The notes: generated from the sequence alone by a model not told the origin. Shown: positions 1 to 11,058, numbered from the stretch's first letter. The stretch: DNA of 64,000 nt from Azolla caroliniana (GCA_043228905.1 JBHGNT010000018.1:7936001-8000000); one strand, 5' to 3'. Made by a program: numbers and translations.

Positions 1-409
1 TAATTAATAATAAATGGATCTGAGTGGACGTATTTATAATCAATTTATGTGAACTGCTTAATTAAAACTCACAATCGAATACTCGTAATTGATTTTTGAG
101 GAAGTACGGAAAATCTATAGGAGTGTCTAAATAAGAAATACCTTATTCATTTTGGTTACTTGCGACCTGTTATACTGAGTTTTTGCTTCCATGGTAATCC
201 TTTAATGCATAATACAGAAGTAGAGTTTGGATTTCTTGTGTCCTCGAACCGCTTAGAGTTTGTGGAAATGTGATTTGACTATACAAGACCATAAATATGG
301 AATATCTTAGTAATGTTACCCACATGAGATTGGTTAAACCTCAATTTTCGACAAATAAAGCAATTCAGTTCTTCTGAACCGAAATGACATATCTAATCAT
401 TATTTCATT

Positions 410-482
410 CGCACTAGGAAGGGGTCGAACCTTCGGCCTTCTGCTTAGGAAACAGACGCTCTATCCACTAAGCTACAAGTGC
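410..482 (-). tRNA. tRNA-Arg(CCU) copy 1
   Basis: One change from the array consensus: the D stem has a G-U wobble in place of a C-G pair. All four arms pair as in the consensus, the anticodon is CCT and the B box is intact. Among the best candidates for a functional gene. Confidence 0.8.
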
Positions 483-945
483 GAAATCTTTGCTCCCAAA
501 GAAAGAGTCGATGATCCTATTAATTCTTCTAATTAATAATAAATGCATCTGAGTTGAAGTATTTATAATCAATTTATGTGAACTGCCTAATTAAAGCTCA
601 CAAATGAATCATCGTCCTGAATGGATTTTTGAGGAGGTATTGTAAATCTATATTAGTGGATAAATTCCAAATACCTCCTTCTTTTTGGTTCCTTGGGACC
701 CATTACAGAGTGTCTTTTTGCTTTAATGGTAAACCCGTCATGCGCAATACAACAATAGTGTTTTGCATTTGTTGTGTCGTAGAACCACTTATATTTTTTG
801 GAAAATTATTTTTACTATATGAGACCATAAAAGTGGAGTATCTTAGTATTGTTAGCCAAATGAGATTGGTTAAACCTGGATCTTCGACGCATAAACGAAT
901 TCCAGTCTAATGAACCGAAATGACATTTCTGATCATTATTTTAAT

Positions 946-1018
946 CGCACTAGGAAGGGGTCGAACTTTCGGCCTTATGCTTAGGAAACAGGCGCTCTAT
1001 CGACTGAGCTACAAGTGC
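946..1018 (-). pseudogene. tRNA-Arg(CCU)-like copy 2
   Basis: Anticodon CCT kept. One T-stem pair and two anticodon-stem pairs are broken, and the first B-box G is changed to A. Confidence 0.75.
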
Positions 1019-1212
1019 GAAATGCTTGCTTCTAAAGAAAGAGTCGATGATCCTATTAATTCGGCTAACAATACTAAGATACTCCACGAGAAAATAAATG
1101 TGGAGTATATGAGTATTGTTACGCACATGAGATTGGTTAAACGTCGATCTTCGACACATAAAGCAATTTAGTTCTTCTAAACCGAAATGACATATCTAAT
1201 CATTATTTCAGT

Positions 1213-1285
1213 CGCACTAGGAAGGGGTCAAACCTTCGGCCTTCTGCTTAGGAACCAGACGCTCTATCCAGTGAGCTACAAGTCC
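1213..1285 (-). pseudogene. tRNA-Arg(CCU)-like copy 3
   Basis: T loop TTTGACC instead of TTCGACC, acceptor pair 2-71 lost (plus strand ends AAGTCC), anticodon stem changed at the loop-closing pair. Anticodon CCT. Confidence 0.7.
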
Positions 1286-1478
1286 GAAATCCTTGCTCCC
1301 AAAGAAAGAGTCGATGATCCTATTCATTCTTCTTATTACTAAGAAATCTAGACGAGACAATAAATGTCGAGTATATGAGTATTGTTACGCACATGAGAAT
1401 GGTTAAACGTCGATCTTCGACACAGAAAGCAATTCAGTTCTTCTAAACCGAAATGACATATCTAATCATTATTTCAGT

Positions 1479-1551
1479 CGCACTAGGAAAGGGTCGAACC
1501 TTCGGCCTTCTGCTTAGGAAACAGACGCTCTATCCATTGAGCTACAAGTGT
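1479..1551 (-). tRNA. tRNA-Arg(CCU) copy 4
   Basis: T stem has a G-U wobble, the D loop has one change, and the first base is A (plus strand ends AAGTGT), opening the 1-72 pair. Otherwise consensus with CCT and a B-box-like GGTTCGACCC. Confidence 0.65.
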
Positions 1552-1736
1552 GAAATCCTTGCTCCCAAAGAAAGAGTCGATGATCCTATTAATTCTTCTA
1601 ATTAATAATAAATGCATACGAGACAATAAATGTGGAGTATATGAGTATTGTTATGTATATGAGTATATGATCTTTGACACCTAAACGAATTCTGGTCTAA
1701 TTGAACCGAAATGACATTTCTGATCATTATTTCAAG

Positions 1737-1809
1737 CGCACTAGGAAAGGGTCGAACCTTCGGCCTTCTGCTTAGGAAACAGACGCTCTATCCATTGAGC
1801 TACAAGTGT
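1737..1809 (-). tRNA. tRNA-Arg(CCU) copy 5
   Basis: Shares with copy 4 the T-stem wobble, the D-loop change and the A at position 1, so the two are closely related monomers. Anticodon CCT. Confidence 0.65.
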
Positions 1810-2268
1810 GAAATCCTTGCTCCCAAAGAAAAAGTCGACGATCCTATTAATTCTGCTAATTAATAATAAATGCATTTGAGTTGACGTATTTATAATCAAT
1901 TTATGTGGACTGCTTAATTAAAGATCACAAATAAATATTGGTCATCGCTTTCTGAGGAAGTACGAGATATCTATCTGAATGGCTAAATGCGAAATACCTC
2001 ATTCATTTTGGTTACTTGGGACCCATTCCAATCTGACTTTTTCCTCTCATGGTAAACCCTTAATGCGTAATACAACTCTAGAGTTTTATATTTGTTGTGT
2101 CCTAGAACTACCCATAGTTTTTGGAAATTTGTTTTTACTATACGAGACCATAAATGTGGAGTATCTTAGTATTGTTACGCACATTAGATTGGTTAAACCT
2201 CCAACTTCGACATATAAACCAATTCCAATCTTGTTAACCCAAATGACATTTATGATCATTATTTCAAT

Positions 2269-2341
2269 CGCACTAGGAAGGGGTCGAACCTTCGGCCTTC
2301 TGCTTAGGAAACAAACGCTCTATCCACTGAGCTACAAATGT
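2269..2341 (-). pseudogene. tRNA-Arg(CCU)-like copy 6
   Basis: Anticodon CCT and B box intact, but the 5' acceptor strand reads ACATTTG: pair 1-72 is lost and 4-69 is a wobble. The 28 bp that normally follow the tRNA start are deleted, giving a 238-bp monomer. Confidence 0.65.
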
Positions 2342-2506
2342 GAAATCCTATTAATTCATCTTATTACTAAGAAATCCATACAAGACAATAAATGTCGAGT
2401 ATATGAGTATTGTTACGCACATGAGATTGGTTAAACGTGGATCTTCGACACATAAAGCAATTCAGTTCTTCTAAACCGAAATGACATATCTAATCATTAT
2501 TTCAGT

Positions 2507-2579
2507 CGCACTAGGAAGGGGTCAAACCTTCGGCCTTCTTCTTAGGAACCAGACACTCTATCCACTGAGCTACAAGTGC
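2507..2579 (-). pseudogene. tRNA-Arg(CCU)-like copy 7
   Basis: T loop TTTGACC; anticodon stem broken at two pairs; acceptor intact; anticodon CCT. Confidence 0.65.
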
Positions 2580-2772
2580 GAAATCCTTGCTCCCAAAGAA
2601 AGAGTCGATGATCCTATTAATTCTTCTTATTACTAATAAATCCATATCAGACAATAAATGTGGAGTACATGAGTATTGTTACTCACATGAGATTGGTTAA
2701 ACTTCGATCTTTGACACCTAAACGAATTCTAGTCTAATGAACCGAAATGACATTTCTGATCATTATTTCAAG

Positions 2773-2845
2773 CTCACTAGGAAGGGGTCAAACCTTCGGC
2801 CTTCTGCTTACGAAACAGACGCTCTATCCACTGAGCTACAAGTGG
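2773..2845 (-). pseudogene. tRNA-like copy 8, anticodon CGU
   Basis: The anticodon loop reads TTCGTAA, so the triplet is CGT (would read ACG, Thr) rather than CCT. Both acceptor strands are damaged at their ends and the T loop is TTTGACC. Confidence 0.65.
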
Positions 2846-3304
2846 AAAATGCTTGCTCCAAAAGAAAGAGTCAATGATTGTATTAATTCTTCGTATTAAT
2901 AATAAATGCATCTGACTTGATGTATTTATAATCAATTTATGTGAACTGCTTAATTAAAGCTTACAAATGAATCATAGTCATCGATTTCTGAGGAACTACG
3001 AGAAATCTATATGAGTGGCTAAATGCGAAATACCTCATTCAGTTTGGTTACCTGGGCCCCATGACACTGTGACTTTTTGCTCTGATGGTAAACCCTTAAT
3101 GCGTAATACAACTCTCGAGTTTTGCATTTGTTGTGTCCTAGAACCACCCATAGTTTTTGGAAATTTGTTTATACTATACGTGCCCATAAATGTAGAGTAT
3201 CTTAGTATTCCTACGCACATTAGATTGGTTAAACCTCCAACTTCGACATATAAACCAATTCCAGTCTTGTTAACGCAAATGACATTTCTGATCATTATGT
3301 CAAT

Positions 3305-3377
3305 CGCACTAGGAAGCGGTCGAACCTTCGCCCTTATCCTTCGGAAACAAACGCTCTATCCACTGAGCTACAAGTGC
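3305..3377 (-). pseudogene. tRNA-Arg-like copy 9, anticodon CCG
   Basis: Anticodon loop TTCCGAA gives CCG (codon CGG, also Arg). Acceptor and D arm intact, but two anticodon-stem pairs are lost and the T stem is altered. Confidence 0.65.
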
Positions 3378-3836
3378 GAAATGCTTGCTCCGAAAGAAAG
3401 AGTCCATGATACTATTAATTATTGTAATTAATAATCAATGCATTTGAGTTGACGTATTTATAATCAATTTATGTGAACTGCTTAATTAAAGCTTACAAAT
3501 GAATCATCGTCATCGATTTCTGAGGAACTACGAGAAATCTATATGAGTGGCTAAATGCGAAATACCTCATTCAGTTTGGTTACCTGGGACCCCTGACACT
3601 GTGGGTTTTTGCTCTGATGGTAAACCCTTAATGCGTAATACAACTCTCGAGTTTTGCATTTGTTGTTTCCTAGAACCACCCATAGTTTTTGGAAATTTGT
3701 TTTTACTATATGTGCCCATAAATGTGGAGTATCTTAGTATTCTTACGCACATTAGATTGGTTAAACCTCCAACTTCGACATATAAACCAATTCCAGTCTT
3801 GTTAACGCAAATGACATTTCTGATAATTATGTCAAT

Positions 3837-3909
3837 CGCACTAGGAAGGGGACGAACCTTCGGCCTTATGCTTCGGAAACAAACGCTCTATCCACTGAGC
3901 TACAAGTGC
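3837..3909 (-). pseudogene. tRNA-Arg-like copy 10, anticodon CCG
   Basis: Adjacent to copy 9 and sharing its CCG anticodon. Acceptor and D arm intact; one anticodon-stem mismatch; B box GGTTCGTCCCC carries one change. The better folded of the two CCG copies. Confidence 0.65.
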
Positions 3910-4367
3910 GAAATGCTTGCTCCGAAAGAAAGAGTCGATGATCTTATTAATTATTGTAATTAATAATCAATGCATTTGAGTTGACGTATTTAGAATCAAT
4001 TTATGTGAACTGCTTAATTAAAGGTCACAAATGAATATTCGTCATCGCTTTCTAAGCAAGTACGAGAAATCTATCTGAGTGGCTAAATGCGAAATACCTC
4101 ATTGATTTTGGTTACTTGGGACCCATTCCAATGTGAGTTTTTGCTCTCATGGTAAACCCTTAATGCGTAATACAAGCTAGAGTTATGCATTTGTTGTGTC
4201 CTAGAACTACCCATAGTTTTTGGAAATTTGTTTGTACTAGACGAGACCATAAATGTGGAGTATGTTAGTATTGTTACGCACATTAGATTGGTTAAACCTC
4301 CAACTTCGACATATAAACCAATTCCAATCTTGTTAACCCAAATGACATTTATGATCATTATTTCAAT

Positions 4368-4440
4368 CGCACTAGGAAGTGGTCGAACCTTCGGCCTTCT
4401 ACTTAGGAAACAGACACTTTATCCGCTGATCTAATAGTAC
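4368..4440 (-). pseudogene. tRNA-Arg(CCU)-like copy 11
   Basis: Strongly decayed: 5' acceptor strand, D stem and D loop carry several changes. Anticodon CCT remains. Confidence 0.6.
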
Positions 4441-4896
4441 GAAATGCTTGCTCCGAAAGAAAGAGTCGATGGTCCTATTAATTATTCTAATTAATAATAA
4501 ATGGATCTGAGTTGACGTATTTATAATCAATTTATGTGAACTGCTTAATTAAAACTCACAATCGAATACTCGTAATTGATTTTTGAGGAAGTACGGAAAA
4601 TCTATAGGAGTGTCTAAATAAGAAATACCTTATTCATTTTGGTTACTTGCGACCTGTTATACTGAGTTTTTGCTTCCATGGTAATCCTTTAATGCATAAT
4701 ACAGAAGTAGAGTTTGGATTTCTTGTGTCCTCCAACCGCTTAGAGTTTGTGGAAATGTGATTTGACTATACAAGACCATAAATATGGAATATCTTAGTAA
4801 TGTTACCCACATGAGATTGGTTAAACCTCAATTTTCGACAAATAAAGCAATTCAGTTCTTCTGAACCGAAATGACATATCTAATCATTATTTCAGT

Positions 4897-4969
4897 CGCA
4901 CTAGGAAGGGGTCGAACCTTCGGCCTTCTGCTGAGGAAACAGACGCTCTATCCACTGAGCTACAAGTGC
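4897..4969 (-). tRNA. tRNA-Arg(CCU) copy 12
   Basis: A single change from consensus, at the base 3' of the anticodon (position 37, A to C). All stems, both internal promoter boxes and the CCT anticodon are intact. Counterpart of copy 1 in the next higher-order repeat. Confidence 0.8.
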
Positions 4970-5432
4970 GAAATCTTTGCTCCCATAGAAACAGTCGATG
5001 ATCCTATTAATTCTTCTAATTAATAATAAATGCATTTGAGTTGAAGTATTTATAATCAATTTATGTGAACTGCCTAATTAAAGCTCACAAATGAATCATC
5101 GTCCTGAATGGAGTTTTGAGGAGGTATTGTAAATCTATATTAGTGGATAAATTCCAAATACCTCCTTCTTTTTGGTTCCTTGGGACCCATTACAGAGTGT
5201 CTTTTTGCTTTAATGGTAAACCCGTCATGCGCAATACAACAATAGTGTTTTGCATTTGTTGTGTCGTAGAACCACTTATATTTTTTGGAAAATTATTTTT
5301 ACTATATGAGACCATAAAAGTGGAGTATCTTAGTATTGTTAGCCAAATGAGATTGGTTAAACCTGGATCTTCGACGCATAAACGAATTCCAGTGTAATGA
5401 ACCGAAATGACATTTCTGATCATTATTACAAT

Positions 5433-5505
5433 CGCACTAGGAAGGGGTCGAACTTTCGGCCTTCTGCTTAGGAAACAGGTGCTGTATCGACTGAGCTACA
5501 AGTGC
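5433..5505 (-). pseudogene. tRNA-Arg(CCU)-like copy 13
   Basis: Counterpart of copy 2: same T-stem change, plus changes in the anticodon stem, linker and D arm. Anticodon CCT. Confidence 0.65.
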
Positions 5506-5964
5506 AAAATTCTTGCTTCGAAAGAAAGAGTCGATGGTCCTATTAATTCTTCAATGTATTAATAAATGCATCTGAGTTGAAGTATTTAAAATCAATTTAT
5601 GTGGATTGCTTAATTAAAACTCACGACTGAATCCTCATAATTGATTTTTGAGGAAGTACGGAAAATCTATAGGAGTGTCTACATGCGAAATACCTCATTC
5701 ATTTTGGTTACTTGCGACCCATCACACTATGAGTTTTTGCTTCCATGGTAATCCTTTAATGCATAATATAGAAGTGGAGTTTCGCATTTGTTGGGTCTGA
5801 GAACCGCTTATAGTTTGTGAAAATTTGATTTCACTATAGGAGACCATAAATATGGAATATCTTATTATTGTTACGCACATGAGATTGGTTAAACGTTGAT
5901 CTTCAACACATAAAGCAATTCAGTTCTTCTAAACCGAAATGACATATCTAATCATTATTTCAGT

Positions 5965-6037
5965 CGCACTAGGAAGGGGTCGAACCTTCGGCCTTCTGCT
6001 TAGGAACTAGACGCTCTATTCACTGAGCTACAAGTGC
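5965..6037 (-). tRNA. tRNA-Arg(CCU) copy 14
   Basis: Acceptor, T arm and D stem consensus; two changes in the 5' strand of the anticodon stem and one in the D loop. Anticodon CCT. Confidence 0.65.
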
Positions 6038-6230
6038 GAAATCCTTGCTCCCAAAGAAAGAGTCGATGATCCTATTAATTCTTCTTATTACTAAGAAATG
6101 CATACGAGACAATAAATGTGGAGTATATGAGTATTGTTACGCACATGAGATTGGTTAAACGTCGATCTTTGACACGTAAACGAATTCTAGTCTAATGAAC
6201 CGAAATGACATTTCTGATCATTATTTCAAG

Positions 6231-6303
6231 CACACTAGGAAGGGGTCGAACATTCGGCCTTCTGCTTAGGAAACAGACGCTCTATCCACTGAGCTACAAG
6301 TGT
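6231..6303 (-). tRNA. tRNA-Arg(CCU) copy 15, compensatory 1-72 pair
   Basis: Both ends of the acceptor changed together: 5' ACACTTG with 3' CTAGTGT, so pair 1-72 is A-U instead of G-C. The T stem has one change; the rest, including CCT, is consensus. Confidence 0.65.
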
Positions 6304-6468
6304 GAAATCCTATTAATTCATCTTATTACTAAGAAATGCATACGAGACAATAAATGTGGAGTATAGGAGTATTGTTACGCACATGAGATTGGTTAAACGT
6401 CGATCTTCGACACATAAAGCAATTCAGTTGTTTTTAACCAAAATGACATATCTAATCATTATTTCAGT

Positions 6469-6541
6469 CGCACTAGGAAGGGGTCGAACCTTCGGCCTTC
6501 TGCTTAGGAACCAGACGCTCTATCCACTGAGCTACAAGTGC
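6469..6541 (-). tRNA. tRNA-Arg(CCU) copy 16 with T4 downstream
   Basis: Only one change from consensus, at the loop-closing pair of the anticodon stem. Unlike most copies it has TTTT on its sense strand 26 nt past the tRNA (plus 6,440-6,443), a possible Pol III terminator. Confidence 0.75.
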
Positions 6542-6734
6542 GAAATCCTTGCTCCCAAAGAAAGAGTCGATGATCCTATTCATTCTTCTTATTACTAAGA
6601 AATCCATACGCGACAATAAATGTGGAGTATATGAGTATTGTTACGCACATGAGATTGGTTAAACGTCGATCTTCGACACATAAAGCAATTCAGTTCTTTT
6701 TAACCAAAATGACATATCTAATTATTATTTCAGT

Positions 6735-6807
6735 CGCACTAGGAAGGGGTCGAACCTTCGACCTTCTGCATAGGAACCAGACGCTCTATCCACTAAGCTA
6801 CAAGTGC
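6735..6807 (-). tRNA. tRNA-Arg(CCU) copy 17 with T4 downstream
   Basis: Changes at the anticodon-loop edge, the loop-closing pair, the variable loop and one D-stem wobble. TTTT on the sense strand at plus 6,706-6,709, 26 nt past the tRNA. Confidence 0.65.
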
Positions 6808-7000
6808 GAAATCCTTGCTCCCAAAGAAAGAGTCGATGATCCTATTAATTCTTCTTATTACTAAGAAATCCATACGAGACAATAAATGTGGAGTATATGA
6901 ATATTGTTACGCACATGGGATTGGTTAAACTTCGATGTTTGACACCTAATCGAATTCTGGTCTAATGAACCGAAATGATATTTCTGATCATTATCTCAAG

Positions 7001-7073
7001 CGCACTAGGAAGGGGTCGAACCTTCGGCCTTCTGCTTAGGAAACAGACGCTCTATCCACTGCGCTACAAGTGC
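7001..7073 (-). tRNA. tRNA-Arg(CCU) copy 18
   Basis: One change from consensus, a lost D-stem pair. Acceptor, T arm, anticodon arm and B box perfect. Confidence 0.75.
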
Positions 7074-7266
7074 GAAATCCTTGCTCCCAAAGAAAGAGTC
7101 GATGATCCTATTAATTCTTCTTATTACTAAGAAACGCATACGAGACAATAAATGTGGAGTATATGAGTATTGTTACGCACATGAGATTGGTTAAACTTCG
7201 ATCTTTGACACCTAAACAAATTCTAGTCTAATGAACCGAAATGACATTTCTGATCATTATTTCAAG

Positions 7267-7339
7267 CGCACTAGGAAGGGCTCGAACCCTCGGCCTTGTC
7301 CTTAGGAAACAGACGCTCTATCCACTGAGCTACAAGTGC
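7267..7339 (-). pseudogene. tRNA-Arg(CCU)-like copy 19
   Basis: T arm altered with a wobble retained; 3' anticodon strand changed at two positions. Acceptor and D arm consensus; CCT. Confidence 0.6.
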
Positions 7340-7572
7340 GAAATCCTTGCTCCCAAAGAAAGTGTCGATGATCCTATTAATTCTTCTTATTACTAAGAAA
7401 TCCATATGAGACAATAAATGTGGAGTATATGAGTATTGTTACGCACATGAGATTGGTTAAACTTCGATCTTAGTATTGTTACGAACATTTGATTGGTTAA
7501 ACCTCCAACTTTGACATATAAACCAATTCCAGTCTTGTTATAACAAATGACATTTCTGATCATTATGTGAAT

Positions 7573-7645
7573 CGCACTAGGACGAGGTCGAACCTTCGGC
7601 CTTCTGCTTAGGAAACTGGCGCTCTATCCACTGAGCTAGAAGTGC
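7573..7645 (-). pseudogene. tRNA-Arg(CCU)-like copy 20
   Basis: T stem broken at two pairs, changes in the anticodon stem and next to the acceptor. CCT kept. The preceding monomer is a hybrid, 306 bp. Confidence 0.6.
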
Positions 7646-8105
7646 GAAATGCTTGCTCCGAAAGAAAGAGTCGATGATCCTATTAATTATTGTAATTAGT
7701 AATAAATGCATATGAGGTGACGTATTTATAATCAATTTATGTGAACTGCTAAATTAGACCTCACAAATGAATCATCGTCATCGATTTCTAAGGAACTACG
7801 AGGAATCTATATGAATGGCTAAATGCGAAATACCTAATTCATTTTCGTTACCTGGGCCCCATTACACTGTGAATTTTTGCTCTGATGGTAAACCCTTAAT
7901 GCGTAATACAACTATCGAGTTTTGCATTTGTTGTGTCCTAGAACCACCCATAGTTTTTTGGAAATTTGTTTTTACTATACATGCCCATAAATGTGGCGTA
8001 TCTTAGTATTCTTACGCACATTAGATTGGTTAAACCTCCAACTTCGACATATAAACCAATTCCAGTCTTGTTAACGCAAATGACATTTTTGATCATTATG
8101 TCAAT

Positions 8106-8178
8106 CGCACTAGGAAGCGGTCGAATCTTCGCCCTGATGATTTGGAAACAAACGCTCTATCCACTGAGCTACAAGTGC
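8106..8178 (-). pseudogene. tRNA-like copy 21, anticodon CCA
   Basis: Anticodon loop TTCCAAA gives CCA; the 3' anticodon strand and T arm are eroded. Acceptor and D arm consensus. Confidence 0.6.
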
Positions 8179-8637
8179 GAAATGCTTGCTCCGAAAGGAA
8201 GAGTCGATGATCCTATTAATTGTTGTAATTAATAATCAATGTATTTGAGTTGACGTAATTATAATCAATTTATGTTAACTCCTTAATTAAAGTTCACAAA
8301 TGAATATTCGTCATCGCTTTCTGAGGAAGTACGAGAAATCTATCTGAGTGGCTAAATGCGAAATACCTAATTCATTTTGGTTACTTGGGACCCATTCCAA
8401 TGTGACTTTTTGCTCTCATGGTAAACCCTTAATGCGTAATACAACTCTAGAGTTTTGCATTTGTTGTGTCCTAGAACTACCCATAGATTTTGGAAATTTG
8501 TTTTTACTATACGAGACCATAAATGTGGAGTATGTTAGTATTGTTACGCACATTAGATTGGTTAAACCTCCAACTTCGACATATAAACCAATTCCAATCT
8601 TGTTAACCCAAATGACATTTATGATCATTATTTCAAT

Positions 8638-8710
8638 CGCACTAGGAAGGGGTCGAACCTTCGGCCTTCTATTTAGGAAACAGACACTTTATCCGCTGAG
8701 CTACAAGTAC
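8638..8710 (-). pseudogene. tRNA-Arg(CCU)-like copy 22
   Basis: Counterpart of copy 11, sharing D-arm changes. Acceptor pair 2-71 lost. CCT and T arm intact. Confidence 0.6.
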
Positions 8711-9120
8711 GAAATGCTTGCTCCGAAAGAAAGAGTCGATGGTCCTATTAATTATTTTAATTAATAATAAATGGATATGAGTTGACGTATTTATAATCAA
8801 TTTATGTGAACTGCTTAATTAAAACTCACAATCGAATACTCGTAATTGATTTTTAAGGAAGTACGGAAAATCTATAGGAGTGTCTAAATAAGAAATACCT
8901 TATTCATTTTGGTTACTTGCGACCCATCACACTGAGTTTGGATTTGTTGGGTCCTCGAACCGCTTAGAGTTTGTGGAAATTTGATTTGACTATACAAGAC
9001 CATAAATATGGAATATCTTAGTAATGTTACCGACATGAGATTGGTTAAACCTCCATTTTCGACACATAAAGAATTTCAGTTCTTCTGAACCGAAATGACA
9101 TATCTAATCACTATTTCAGT

Positions 9121-9193
9121 CGCACTAGGAAGGGGTCAAACCTTCGGCTTTCTCCTTAGGAAACAGACGCTCTATCCACTGAGCTACAAGTGC
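9121..9193 (-). tRNA. tRNA-Arg(CCU) copy 23
   Basis: T loop TTTGACC, one variable-loop change and one anticodon-stem change; acceptor and D arm perfect; CCT. Counterpart of copies 1 and 12. Confidence 0.65.
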
Positions 9194-9656
9194 GAAATCT
9201 TTGCTCCCAAAGAAAAAGTCGATGATCCTATTAATTCTTCTAATTAATAATAAATGCATTTGAGTTGAAGTATTTATAATCAATTTATGTGAACTGCCTA
9301 ATTAAAGCTCACAAATGAATCATCGTCCTGAATGGATTTTTGAGAAGGTATTGTAAATCTATATGAGTGGATAAATCCCAAATACCTCCTTCTTTTTGGT
9401 TCCTTGGGACCCATTACAGAATGTCTTTTTGCTTTAATGGTAAACCCGTCATGCGCAATACAACAATAGTGTTTTGCATTTGTTTTGTCGTAGAACCACT
9501 TATATTTTTTGGAAAATTATTTTTACTATATGAGACCATAAAAGTGGAGTATCTTAGTATTGTTAGCCAAATGAGATTGGTTAAACCTCGATATTCGACG
9601 CATAAACGAATTCCAGTCTAATGAACCGAAATGACATTTCTGATCATTATTTCAAT

Positions 9657-9729
9657 CGCACTAGGAAGGGGTCGAACTTTCGGCCTTCTGCTTAGGAAAC
9701 CGGCGCTTTATCGACTGAGCTACAAGTGC
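9657..9729 (-). pseudogene. tRNA-Arg(CCU)-like copy 24
   Basis: Counterpart of copies 2 and 13 with the same T-stem change, plus anticodon-stem and D-arm changes. CCT. Confidence 0.6.
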
Positions 9730-10187
9730 AAAATTCTTGCTTCGAAAGAAAGAGTGGACGGTCCTATTAATTCTTCTATGTATTAATAAATGCATATGAG
9801 TTGAAGTATTTAAAATCAATTTATGTGGATTTCTTAATTAAAACTCACGACTGAATCCTCATAATTGATTTTTGAAGAAGTACTGAAAATCTATAGGAGT
9901 GTCTACATGTGAAATACCTCATACATTTTGGTTACTTGTGACCCATCACACTATGAGTTTTTGCTTCCATGGTAATCCTTTAATGCAGAATATAGAAGTG
10001 GAGTTTTGCATTTGTTGGGTCGTAGAACCGCTTATAGTTTGTGAAAATTTGATTTCACTATAGGAGACCATAAATATGGAAAATCTTAGTATTGTTACGC
10101 ACATGAGATTGGTTTACGTCGATCTTCGACACATAAAGCAATTCAGTTCTTCTAAACCAAAATGACATATCTAATCATTAATTGAGT

Positions 10188-10260
10188 CGCACTAGGAAGG
10201 CATCGAACCTTCGGCCTTCTGCTTAGGAACTAGACGCTCTATCCACTGAGCTATAAGTGC
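10188..10260 (-). tRNA. tRNA-Arg(CCU) copy 25 with T4 downstream
   Basis: T arm reads GGTTCGATGCC, the 5' anticodon strand is changed as in copy 14, and the acceptor 5' strand has a changed base next to the D arm. Sense-strand TTTT lies 26 nt past the tRNA (plus 10,159-10,162). Confidence 0.6.
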
Positions 10261-10453
10261 GAAATCCTTGCTCCCAAAGAAAGAGTCGATGATCCTATTA
10301 ATTCTCCTTATTACTAAGAAATGTATACGAGACAATAAATGTGGAGTATATGAGTATTGTTACGCACATGAGATTGGTTAAACGTCGATCTTCGACACAT
10401 AAAGCAATTCAGTTCTTCTAAACCGAAATGACATAGCTAATCATTATTTCAGT

Positions 10454-10526
10454 CGCACTAGGAAGGGGTCGAACCGTCGGCCTTCTGCTTAGGAACCAGA
10501 CACTCTATACGATGAGCTACAAGTAC
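10454..10526 (-). pseudogene. tRNA-Arg(CCU)-like copy 26
   Basis: T stem, D arm and acceptor pair 2-71 altered; CCT kept. Confidence 0.6.
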
Positions 10527-10985
10527 GAAATGCTTGTTCCGAAAGAAAGAGTCGATGGTCCTATTACTTCTTCTATTTACTAATAAATGCATCTGAGTTG
10601 ACGTATTTAAAATCAAATTATGTGAACTACCTAATTAAAGGTCACAAATGAATCCTCGTAAGTGATTTTTGAGGAAGTAAGGAAAATCTATAGGAGTGTC
10701 TAAATGCGAAATACGTGATTCATTTTGGTTACTCGCGACCAATCACACTATGAGCTTTTGCTTCCATGGTAATCCTTTAATGCATAATTCAGAAGTAGAG
10801 TTTTGCATTTGTTGGGTCCTAGAACCGCTTAGAGTTTGTGGAAATTTGATTTGACTATACGAGACCATAAATATGGAATATCTCAGTAATGTTACCCACA
10901 TGACATTCGTTAAACCTCAATTTTTGACACATAAAGCAATTCAGTTCTTGTGAACCGAAATGACATATCTAATCATTATTTCAGT

Positions 10986-11058
10986 CGCACTAGGAAGGCA
11001 TCGAACCTTCAGACTTCTACTTAGGATATAGACGCTCTATCCACTGAGCTATAAGTGC
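10986..11058 (-). pseudogene. tRNA-Arg(CCU)-like copy 27
   Basis: Loop position 32 changed to A, anticodon stem, variable loop and T arm eroded; CCT and D arm intact. Confidence 0.6.

Larger units (their letters stand above)
410..4896 (-). repeat. Higher-order repeat A of array I
   Basis: Eleven tRNA-bearing monomers in the order 536, 267, 266, 258, 532, 238, 266, 532, 532, 531, 529 bp. The sequence from position 1 recurs almost unchanged from 4,488, an offset of 4,487 bp, and a 93-codon reading frame at 629-910 recurs with identical translation at 5,116-5,397. The block therefore repeats as a unit larger than the monomer, as higher-order satellites do. Confidence 0.75.
4897..9120 (-). repeat. 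Higher-order repeat B of array I
   Basis: Second copy of the higher-order unit, 4,224 bp, again eleven monomers (536, 532, 266, 238, 266, 266, 266, 306, 533, 532, 483 bp). It starts with the same two monomers as copy A and ends with the same three (about 532, 532, 483-529). The middle differs in the number of 266-bp monomers, as expected from unequal exchange. Confidence 0.65.

Noticed and set aside
629-910. Plus-strand ORFs in satellite units as protein genes
   Set aside because: They are short, differ in length between units, run antisense through the tRNA, and change mainly at codon positions that alter residues. No domain recognised.
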